DNA from: Chloroflexota bacterium
GTDB lineage: Bacteria; Chloroflexota; Dehalococcoidia; Lucifugimonadales; JAPUKM01
DNA length: 10,804 nt
Direction of reading: 5' to 3'
Assembly: GCA_027295645.1 (NCBI GenBank)
Contig: JAPUKM010000286.1
Coordinates: 1-10,804 of the forward strand
Shown one piece after another: positions 1 through 6,079 of this stretch (the stretch's first letter is position 1; the number at the start of each line of letters is the position of its first letter). The position numbers were made by a program, and so were the translations under genes. The notes under the pieces were generated by a model. That model had not been told where the DNA came from and ran no database searches. It worked only from the letters and a program-made list of their open reading frames with translations.

Positions 1-797
1 TTGCGAAGAGAGTCCGCATCCATGGTGCTTGGCGGTTCCATGGCCACAATGGTGAGCAGCTGCAGCAGGTGGTTCTGCACCATGTCCCGCACCACTCCGG
101 ACTGGTCATAGTAGGCCGCTCGGTCCCCCACGGCCACGCTCTCCGCTACGGTGATCTGCACGTTGTCGACATAGTTACGATTCCACACAGGCTCGAAGAT
201 GGCGTTGGCAAACCGGAAGACGAGCAGGTTCTGCACCGTCTCCTTGCCCAAAAAGTGGTCGATGCGGTACACCTGCCGCTCATCGAACACCTGGTGCACA
301 ATCTGGTTCAACGCCTGGGCGGACTTCAGGTCCCTGCCGAACGGCTTTTCGATAACCACGCGACGCCAGCCGCCGCCCCCTTCTGCCAAACCGGCGGTCG
401 CAATGCTCTTCACGGCGGGCTCATAGAGCTGGGGGGCCACGGATAGATAGAACAGACGGTTGGCAGGTCCAGCCTCGCCCTCCAACTCCTCCAGCCGCTG
501 TCTCAGGTGCCCCTGGTCCTTTGAGTTGCCCAGGTCACCGCGTACGTAGAAGACGTTCCGGGCGAACATCTCCCACTCGTCCCGGCGCGCCGCCAACTCG
601 GGTATCTCCTGAGCGCGTTTCCATGCCAACTCTCTAAACTGGTGATCAGTAAATTCAGTACGAGAGAGGCAAACAATGCGCAGGCTCTCCGGCAATCGAC
701 CCTTGCACCGCAGGTTGAACAGCGACGGCATCAGCTTCCGCTGCGCCAGGTCCCCTGACGCTCCGTAGATGACAATGGTTGTGGTGCCCTCAGTCAT
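1..797 (-). CDS. zwf: Glucose-6-phosphate dehydrogenase, N-terminal 265 residues (cut by window edge)
   Basis: Oxidises glucose 6-phosphate to 6-phosphogluconolactone with reduction of NAD(P)+, the entry step of the oxidative pentose phosphate pathway; cytoplasmic. The frame is open from ATG at 797 to the window edge. Visible family signatures are the dinucleotide-binding GASGDLA (residues 12-18) followed by RKLMPSLFNL, EKPFGRD (150-156), and the substrate-binding/catalytic RIDHFLGKE (178-186), where Phe replaces the more usual Tyr and the catalytic His is present. Arg46, after the second strand (CLSR), sits where the family contacts the 2'-phosphate of NADP+, so NADP+ use is plausible (inference). 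The usual length is about 480-510 residues, so roughly the C-terminal half lies outside. The start codon overlaps the gnd stop (TGATG), and a GGAG just before it lies inside gnd, so translation is probably coupled to gnd. Confidence 0.96.
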   Translation of the reverse strand, partial: MTEGTTTIVIYGASGDLAQRKLMPSLFNLRCKGRLPESLRIVCLSRTEFTDHQFRELAWKRAQEIPELAARRDEWEMFARNVFYVRGDLGNSKDQGHLRQRLEELEGEAGPANRLFYLSVAPQLYEPAVKSIATAGLAEGGGGWRRVVIEKPFGRDLKSAQALNQIVHQVFDERQVYRIDHFLGKETVQNLLVFRFANAIFEPVWNRNYVDNVQITVAESVAVGDRAAYYDQSGVVRDMVQNHLLQLLTIVAMEPPSTMDADSLR

Positions 798-1705
798 CAC
801 TCCGCCTTTTTGACCGCATGACCACCGAACCGGTTGCGCATGGCCGCCAGCAGCCTGGCCCCGAAGGGCCGGTCCTGGCGGGAGCGGAACCGTGCTTGGA
901 GGGCCAGGGTGATGACCGGCGCTGGAACAGCCAGCTCTATGGACTCCTGGACTGTCCAGCGTCCCTCGCCAGAGTCCTCGACATACGGCTCAAGGTCCTC
1001 CAGGGTCGGGTCCTCCTGTAGAGCCTCCGCCGTCAGGTCCAGCAGCCAGGAGCGCACCACGCTGCCGTGTCGCCATACCTCGGCAATCTGGCCCAGGTCC
1101 AGGTTAAACTCAGTCTTGGCCTCCATCAACTCGAACCCCTCTGCGTAGGCCTGCATCAGCCCGTACTCGATCCCGTTGTGGACCATCTTGACGAAGTGAC
1201 CAGCCCCGGCAGGCCCCACGCGACCGTATCCCCTGTCCGGAGCGGGCGCAAGGGTCTGAAAGATGGGCTCCAGTCGCTTGAACACCTCGGCGTCTCCTCC
1301 CACCATCAGGCTATAGCCCTCCTTGAGCCCCCATATGCCGCCGCTGGTGCCGGCGTCCAGAAAGGCGATGCCCCGCCTCTTGAGGGACGCCGCTCGGCGT
1401 ATGCTGTCCTTGTAGTTCGCGTTGCCGCCGTCGATGATGACATCACCCGGCGACAGGGCCCCGGCCAGAGCGTTGATGGTACCCTCCGTAGGTTCGCCGG
1501 AGGGCACCATCACCCATACCGCCCGGGGTACAGTGAGCTGGGTGGCCAGGTCAGCAATGGACGCGGCGCTCACAGCCCCCTGCTGGACCGCGGTCTGTAT
1601 CGCCTCGGCATTAGCGTCATAGGCCACGATGCGGTGGCCGCCTTGAAGCAGCCGCTGGACCATGTTGCCGCCCATGCGGCCCAGGCCGATCATTCCCAGT
1701 TCCAT
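797..1705 (-). CDS. gnd: 6-phosphogluconate dehydrogenase, decarboxylating, short (YqeC/GntZ-like) type
   Basis: Converts 6-phosphogluconate to ribulose 5-phosphate and CO2, the second dehydrogenase step of the oxidative pentose phosphate pathway. The 302-residue length matches the short subfamily rather than the approximately 470-residue form. Visible motifs: Rossmann GLGRMG (7-12), IDGGNANY (91-98), DAGTSGGIWG (117-126) and the active-site stretch GAGHFVKMVHNGIEYG (167-182), in which Lys173, Asn177 and Glu180 align with the known catalytic Lys, Asn and Glu of the family. Asp30 ends the second beta strand (IVAYD), which usually favours NAD+ over NADP+; cofactor preference is inferred, not shown. 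The ATG at 1705 has GGAGG at 1714-1718 with an 8-nt spacer, part of a longer purine-rich tract. It lies 138 bp after tkt and overlaps zwf by one base. Confidence 0.95.
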   Translation of the reverse strand: MELGMIGLGRMGGNMVQRLLQGGHRIVAYDANAEAIQTAVQQGAVSAASIADLATQLTVPRAVWVMVPSGEPTEGTINALAGALSPGDVIIDGGNANYKDSIRRAASLKRRGIAFLDAGTSGGIWGLKEGYSLMVGGDAEVFKRLEPIFQTLAPAPDRGYGRVGPAGAGHFVKMVHNGIEYGLMQAYAEGFELMEAKTEFNLDLGQIAEVWRHGSVVRSWLLDLTAEALQEDPTLEDLEPYVEDSGEGRWTVQESIELAVPAPVITLALQARFRSRQDRPFGARLLAAMRNRFGGHAVKKAE

Positions 1706-1843
1706 AACCCTTGCCTCCCTCCTTCACTACGTTCCCGATCCGGGATATGCAGAAGCCCTAGGTGGCAGCCGCTTTAGCACCTGCGCCGGAAAACTTCGGC
1801 TGTCCACTCTTCTCCACCGGCACACATGTAAATCTGCCCGGGC
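1706..1843 (-). other. Intergenic spacer tkt-gnd with gnd ribosome binding site
   Basis: This is a 138-bp gap inside an otherwise tight cluster. On the minus strand it ends with AAGGAGGGAGG (1714-1724), a strong double Shine-Dalgarno for gnd. Just upstream is a 13-bp dyad, TCCCG-ATC-CGGGA (1733-1745). No hairpin followed by a T tract and no convincing -35/-10 pair was seen, so read-through from tkt is the simplest reading, although an internal promoter cannot be excluded. Confidence 0.5.
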
Positions 1844-3865
1844 TCATACCGTCTGAAGGACCTTTACCAGCCGGACTGCCTCGTCGACAACATGCCGGGC
1901 TGTCAGGCCAAATTTCCGGTACAGCACCTCGGCGGGCGCAGAGGCACCGAAATGAGGTAGCCCAACCGCAACGCCATCCAGTCCCACGTACCGCTCCCAG
2001 CCAATGGGCGTACCCGCCTCTATCGAGACCCGTGCCCGTACCGTGGGGGGAAGGACGGCATGGCGGTACTCCGCAGACTGAGCATCGAATAGCTCCCAGG
2101 AAGGCAGTGACACGACACGGGTGGCGACGCCCCGTTCCCGCAGCAGCTTCCCCGCTTCCAGGGCAATGTGGAGCTCGGAACCCGTGCCGATCACTATAAC
2201 CTCCGGCTGCTCCGCCGATTCCCACAGCACGTACCCGCCCCGTTGAAGACCGCTGGCCGGGGCAAGCTCACTCCGGTCCAACACAGCAAGGTTCTGCCTG
2301 CTGAGTACCAGGGCCGATGGCCCATGGCCGCGCTCCAGAATCACCCTCCACGCCTCCACCGTCTCGGTGGCATCGGCGGGGCGTAGCACCACCAGGTTGG
2401 GGACCATGCGGAGCCCCATCAACTGCTCAATCGGTTGGTGCGTTGGGCCGTCCTCCCCCAGGCCTATTGAGTCGTGGGTGAAGATGTATACCACCCGTTG
2501 CTCCATCAGAGCAGCAAGGCGCATGGGAGGGCGCATATAGTCTGAGAAGATCAGGAACGTCGCAGTATAGGGAATAATACCGCCGTGGAGGGTCATGCCG
2601 TTCGCCACGGATCCCATGGCATGCTCGCGGACACCGAAATGCATGTTGTGGCCACTGTACTCCTCGAAACCGTAGTGACCGCGGTCCTTGAGCAGCGTCT
2701 TCGTGGATGGGGCCAGATCCGCGGACCCGCCGGTGAAAGCGTGAACACTCTCAGCTATGGCGTTCATCACACGGCCGGAGGCCACCCTAGTGGCAACTGG
2801 CTTATCCGATGGTGTGAACAGCCCATCCAGATCACCGTCCCACCCATCGGGAAGGTCTCCCCGTAGCGCCTCCTCCAGTTGTTGGGCCTCCTCCGGGTAA
2901 GCCTGGCGGTACCCCACCATGCGCTCATTCCACTGGGCCTGCTGGCTCCGGCCACGCTCCTTCGCTTGCCGGAAGTGCGCCAGCGCCTCCGGAGGAACGG
3001 CAAAGGACTCGCTATAGGGCCAACCGAGCGCCTCTTTCGCCAGCCGCATCTCCTCCTCCCCCAGAGGCTCTCCGTGGGCCGATGCGGTGCCCGCCTTTTT
3101 GGGACTCCCATAGCCGATGACTGTCCTGCAAATGATCAGGCTGGGGCGGCCTGTTTCCGCCTGGGCCATGCGGATGGCGGAGTCCACCGAAGCAGCGTCC
3201 ATGCCGTCAATGGGGCCGATGACGTGCCAGCCGTAGGCCTGGAACCGCTGGGCCACGTTCTCCGTAAACGAGATGTCCGTGTTGCCCTCAATGGAGATAT
3301 CGTTGTCGTCGTACAGGTAGATGAGCTTGCCCAGGCGCAGGGTTCCGGCCAGTGAGGCCGCCTCCGAGGCGACCCCCTCCTGGAGGTCACCGTCGGAGAC
3401 GATGGCATAGATGTGGTGGCTGATGACCTCGTGCTCTGGCCTGTTGTAATGGTCGGCCAGCCACCGCTCTGCAACGGCCATCCCGACGCCATTTGCAAAC
3501 CCCTGACCTAGAGGCCCTGTGGTCGTCTCAACACCCGGAGTCAACCCATAGTCGGGGTGGCCCGGCGTCCTGCTTCCCCACTGCCGGAAGCTCTTCATCT
3601 CCTCTATGGGCAGATCGTATCCCGTAAGGTGCAGGAGAGCATAGAGCATGGCCGATGCGTGCCCAGGCGACAAGATAAACCGGTCCCGGTCCGGCCAAGC
3701 AGTGTCTTCAGGGTTGTGCTTCAGGAAGCGGTCCCACAGCACGTAGGCCATAGTGGCGGCGCCCATAGGCGTGCCGGGGTGACCGGAGTTGGCTTTTTCG
3801 ACAGCGTCCGCAGCCAGGAACCGGATAGTATTGATACAAAGCTCATCAAGCTCCGGAGCCGACAT
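1844..3865 (-). CDS. tkt: Transketolase
   Basis: Thiamine-diphosphate enzyme that moves two-carbon ketol units between sugar phosphates in the non-oxidative pentose phosphate pathway. Numbered from ATG 3865 (673 residues, normal for the family): SGHPGTPMG with His29, LSPGHAS with His69, GPLGQG (117-122), the ThDP motif SDGD (157-160) with Asn178 in YLYDDNDISIEG, SAHG with His254, the catalytic Glu404 in GVREHAMG, and HDSIGLGEDGPTHQP (454-468) with His454 and His466. All three transketolase domains are therefore intact. The frame is open 17 codons further upstream to 3916, but GGGAGGG at 3874-3880, 8 nt before ATG 3865, supports the shorter start, and the extra residues are low-complexity. It is the first gene of the minus-strand cluster with gnd and zwf, divergent from the surface protein gene. 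Confidence 0.97.
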   Translation of the reverse strand: MSAPELDELCINTIRFLAADAVEKANSGHPGTPMGAATMAYVLWDRFLKHNPEDTAWPDRDRFILSPGHASAMLYALLHLTGYDLPIEEMKSFRQWGSRTPGHPDYGLTPGVETTTGPLGQGFANGVGMAVAERWLADHYNRPEHEVISHHIYAIVSDGDLQEGVASEAASLAGTLRLGKLIYLYDDNDISIEGNTDISFTENVAQRFQAYGWHVIGPIDGMDAASVDSAIRMAQAETGRPSLIICRTVIGYGSPKKAGTASAHGEPLGEEEMRLAKEALGWPYSESFAVPPEALAHFRQAKERGRSQQAQWNERMVGYRQAYPEEAQQLEEALRGDLPDGWDGDLDGLFTPSDKPVATRVASGRVMNAIAESVHAFTGGSADLAPSTKTLLKDRGHYGFEEYSGHNMHFGVREHAMGSVANGMTLHGGIIPYTATFLIFSDYMRPPMRLAALMEQRVVYIFTHDSIGLGEDGPTHQPIEQLMGLRMVPNLVVLRPADATETVEAWRVILERGHGPSALVLSRQNLAVLDRSELAPASGLQRGGYVLWESAEQPEVIVIGTGSELHIALEAGKLLRERGVATRVVSLPSWELFDAQSAEYRHAVLPPTVRARVSIEAGTPIGWERYVGLDGVAVGLPHFGASAPAEVLYRKFGLTARHVVDEAVRLVKVLQTV

Positions 3866-3939
3866 GGCTGGATCCCTCCCTGGGCCTCGCCTGAAGCTGC
3901 CTTGCAGCTTGCCCATCGCAGTGCAGGCGCCACCGTTCT

Positions 3940-3945
3940 ATTCTA
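3940..3945 (-). promoter_or_regulatory. Possible -10 element for tkt
   Basis: On the minus strand this reads TAGAAT, one mismatch from the TATAAT consensus, about 75 nt before the tkt start. No good -35 is seen 16-18 nt upstream of it, so the assignment is weak. Confidence 0.25.
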
Positions 3946-3995
3946 CTTCGATGTTCTGAAGCCGCTGGCGATTCCCCCGTCGCTGTTAAAAAGGT

Positions 3996-4009
3996 GGAGC
4001 CTAGGCTCC
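3996..4009. repeat. Perfect 14-bp palindrome
   Basis: GGAGCCTAGGCTCC is identical on both strands. Read on the minus strand it can form a GGAGC/GCTCC stem with a CTAG loop, followed by ACC and then five T residues, so it resembles a weak intrinsic terminator or attenuator upstream of tkt. A dimeric regulator site is the alternative. Confidence 0.5.
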
Positions 4010-4023
4010 TATGTCGGCCAGGA

Positions 4024-4081
4024 GGCCCTGACTTTGTCTCAATCTCGTTGCGGACCTCTCGGACCTGATCTAATCAGGGCC
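4024..4081. repeat. Long-range inverted repeat containing a competing dyad
   Basis: The outer arms GGCCCTGA and TCAGGGCC are perfect over 8 bp with 42 nt between them. The inner dyad CCTGAT-CTA-ATCAGG (4064-4078) shares bases with the right outer arm, so the two pairings exclude each other. That is the arrangement expected of a two-state RNA leader, although a protein operator is equally possible. Confidence 0.4.
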
Positions 4082-4157
4082 CCAGTCCTTGGCCGGCACA
4101 AAGAGGCTGAGTTGTGGATGCAAACAAACAGAATGTGCTTCATCGCCTGGCGGGCCG

Positions 4158-4184
4158 TTGTGACCTCCGGAATTTCATAATAAT
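4158..4184 (+). promoter_or_regulatory. Possible promoter for the surface protein gene
   Basis: TTGTGA (4158-4163) and AATAAT (4179-4184) lie 15 nt apart in an AT-rich patch. The spacing is short and the match incomplete. It would give a leader of about 60-70 nt before the start of the surface protein gene. Confidence 0.25.
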
Positions 4185-4252
4185 AGCATGGTGTCGCCTC
4201 GGTGGCAGCCGGCATCGCCTAGCAACTCTTCCAATACTTGACTGGATACGGT

Positions 4253-5854
4253 ATGCTATCGCAGATGCGCATACGAACGGCACTCCTCGCCCTGGGTCTG
4301 GTTATCGTAGCTGGCTTGGTTGTTGGGCAAACCCAACGGGCCGGTGCCCAGGCACCTCCAATAGCACCCCGTATCTTCTCAGGCTCGGTCACCGTGGGAG
4401 GGGTACCTGCGCCTGACGGCCTCCAGATCGTCGGACGGATACTGAGCTATGAAACCGTCCCCGTGCCGACGTCGGGAGGGCGGTATTTCCAGCTAATAGT
4501 GGGCCCCCCCAATAATCTAGTGGGCCAGACTCTCACGTTCCATATCCTCGGCGTTGAGTTGACGGCAGCAGATTTCGTTCCGGGGTTCCAGGGAGGTGGC
4601 TCAGCGACCGTTAACCTGACCTTCCCTCAACTGCCTCCTCCGACTCCTACCCCTGCACCTATCCCAACAGCGACCTCCACGCCGGTGGCGACTCCTACAC
4701 CACTGCCAACCGCCACACCTCTGCCCACGCCAACACCTCTGCCGCAGAGCGAAGAGCAGACAGTCACCGTCGAGACCACTATTCAGGGCAGCGATCAGGA
4801 TTTCGATGACTGGAAAGATGCGGTATCCGCCAGCTTCGGCACGGACGTCGAAGTCTCATCAGGTCCTATTGAACTGACCACTACTGATCAGGGACTGGTT
4901 GTGGAGATGCCGGCCACGGGGCTAACCGCCGGCCAGCAGGTGACCGGTGATCTGAGCGCCACCGTCGGCAACTTCAGCTTTGAGACCACCGACGGACAGG
5001 GCACGGCCACCATGGACCTGGGCTCAGGCCTCTCAGTGGAAGGTGGCGTGAACCTCGCCGTGACAGAGGATGGCATCGACGTGATCCTCCAGGAGCCGCA
5101 GCTTATCTTCATGCCAGAAGCCCCGGATGCCGGAAGCCTGGCAGGAGGCAGCGAAGACGTCCAGGACATCGGTGTGGACTTCCAGGTGGACCTGACCAAC
5201 CTGCCGGACGGTGCATCGCTGGAGGTCCAGTACGCCAAGGACCCGGACGCCTTTGTGGACCGCCCCGGCATCACGCTACAGCTGGCTGCGCAGGGAGTGG
5301 GGGGTGTGATAGAGAACCCGGATGAGGATGTCGCCTTCGTGGTCAACGTGGTCAAGATAGGGATCACCAACAATGACCTGGGCACAAACATCACTACCAT
5401 GACCGTCAGTAAAGCCTGGTTCGACCTGAGACGGGCTGAGGACAAGGATATATTCATCACCAAGCTCGATGAGGATGGCAACACGTTCACCCTCCTGGCC
5501 ACGTGTACGCCCGCGGGCGATGTGGTCGAGTGCACCGTGGAGTTCACCGACGACGCCGGCGGCTTCTCGGACTTCATCTTGATCTCGGTGGCCGAGGTGG
5601 GGATGTTCACCGCGGCACCGCCGACACCGGCGCCGTCCACACCAACCCCCGTTCCCACGGCAACTTCAGTCGCCACGCCGGTGCCAGCCGCTACGCAAAC
5701 CCCAGCGCCTACGGCAACGCTCGTTCCAGCAGAGGAATCCGATTTCGCAGGCGGCGCTATTGTTGGAGGTGCCGCAGGGGCCATCGTAGCGATCATCCTC
5801 GGAATAGCCGGCTACCTCATCGGTCGCCGGGGACGGTCTGCGGCACGGGCATAA
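4253..5854 (+). CDS. Exported, C-terminally membrane-anchored surface protein with two Thr/Pro-rich linkers
   Basis: I recognise no named family for the whole protein. Numbered from ATG 4253 (533 residues): a Sec signal peptide (MRIR start, hydrophobic core about 9-25, AQA cleavage site at 32-34); a beta-rich domain (35-125); a linker of PTPTP/PTATP repeats (127-164); a large acidic beta-rich domain (167-450); a second Thr/Pro linker (454-493); a Gly/Ala-rich membrane helix (498-523); and a basic RRGRSAARA tail. This predicts an exterior body with the tail inside. The segment 381-447 (TMTVSKAWFD to GGFSDFILISV) loosely resembles the PGF-pre-PGF domain of S-layer-type proteins; it holds the central domain's only two Cys residues (418, 427). 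The start is uncertain: TTG 4238 and ATG 4265 are in frame, 4265 gives the cleanest signal peptide, and none has a good Shine-Dalgarno. It is followed after 225 bp by the ATPase genes and may provide the surface part of one system (inference). Confidence 0.85.
   Translation: MLSQMRIRTALLALGLVIVAGLVVGQTQRAGAQAPPIAPRIFSGSVTVGGVPAPDGLQIVGRILSYETVPVPTSGGRYFQLIVGPPNNLVGQTLTFHILGVELTAADFVPGFQGGGSATVNLTFPQLPPPTPTPAPIPTATSTPVATPTPLPTATPLPTPTPLPQSEEQTVTVETTIQGSDQDFDDWKDAVSASFGTDVEVSSGPIELTTTDQGLVVEMPATGLTAGQQVTGDLSATVGNFSFETTDGQGTATMDLGSGLSVEGGVNLAVTEDGIDVILQEPQLIFMPEAPDAGSLAGGSEDVQDIGVDFQVDLTNLPDGASLEVQYAKDPDAFVDRPGITLQLAAQGVGGVIENPDEDVAFVVNVVKIGITNNDLGTNITTMTVSKAWFDLRRAEDKDIFITKLDEDGNTFTLLATCTPAGDVVECTVEFTDDAGGFSDFILISVAEVGMFTAAPPTPAPSTPTPVPTATSVATPVPAATQTPAPTATLVPAEESDFAGGAIVGGAAGAIVAIILGIAGYLIGRRGRSAARA
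4631..4746 (+). repeat. Thr/Pro linker-coding low-complexity repeat
   Basis: This stretch is built from degenerate ACTCCTACC/CCAACACCTCTGCC-type units encoding alternating Pro-Thr and Thr-Ala-Thr-Pro. Such linkers in surface proteins space folded domains and are often O-glycosylated in other bacteria; glycosylation here is inference. A second, shorter linker is encoded at about 5612-5731. Confidence 0.7.
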
Positions 5855-6079
5855 TAGCCTCCCTCACTAGCCTCCGGGCTATCAAACAGATCACGTCAGG
5901 GCTGGCCGTTGTAAGCCCCGAGCCTCCCTACCCCTCCAAATTCAGAAGGTGGCTTACCTGTAGTGAACCTTCCGTCACAGAGAATCAGGGTCGTTGTGTC
6001 CAAAGAGACCTGTCCCACGGTTTATGGAAAAAGGCGCATGAGGTACCATAAAGCACAGTGACATCCAGGGAATCTGCTT
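5855..6079 (+). other. Spacer between surface protein gene and ATPase pair, with two 7-bp inverted repeats
   Basis: This 225-bp gap holds a short TAGCC-TCCG-GGCTA hairpin (5869-5882) with no T tract, so it is not a convincing terminator. GTAAGCC (5911-5917) pairs with GGCTTAC (5951-5957), and the latter overlaps a small AGGT-GGCTT-ACCT hairpin (5947-5959). TTTATGG (6021-6027) pairs with CCATAAA (6046-6052) just before the ATPase Shine-Dalgarno. No clear -35/-10 pair was found. Confidence 0.4.
6067..6071 (+). promoter_or_regulatory. Ribosome binding site of the membrane-anchored ATPase
   Basis: AGGGA lies 8 nt upstream of ATG 6080 and fixes that start. No other in-frame start gives the full NPY motif near the N-terminus. 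Confidence 0.6.

Larger units (their letters stand above)
3866..4252. other. Divergent intergenic region with several inverted repeats
   Basis: About 390 bp between the starts of tkt (minus) and the surface protein gene (plus), with no credible gene. It contains a perfect 14-bp palindrome GGAGCCTAGGCTCC (3996-4009), an 8-bp inverted repeat GGCCCTGA (4024-4031) / TCAGGGCC (4074-4081), and inside that a dyad CCTGAT-CTA-ATCAGG (4064-4078) that would compete with the larger pairing. The short direct repeat CGGACCT occurs at 4051 and 4060. Promoter-like elements are listed separately. The function of the dyads is unknown; operators or a leader-RNA switch are both possible. Confidence 0.6.

Noticed and set aside
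3866..3916. Longer transketolase start at 3916
   Set aside because: The extra 17 residues are arginine/glycine-rich and unlike the family, while ATG 3865 has a well-spaced GGGAGGG.
4201..4211. T-box-like GGTGGCAGCCG upstream of the surface protein gene
   Set aside because: It misses the T-box core by one base, has no following terminator hairpin, and the downstream gene is not an aminoacyl-tRNA synthetase or amino-acid gene.
4888..5796. 302-codon ORF antisense to the surface protein gene
   Set aside because: Low-complexity Ser/Pro/Val-rich shadow of the sense gene; the plus-strand frame has the signal peptide, domains and membrane anchor.
5869..5882. Intrinsic terminator after the surface protein gene
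   Set aside because: The TAGCC-TCCG-GGCTA hairpin is short and not followed by a T tract.
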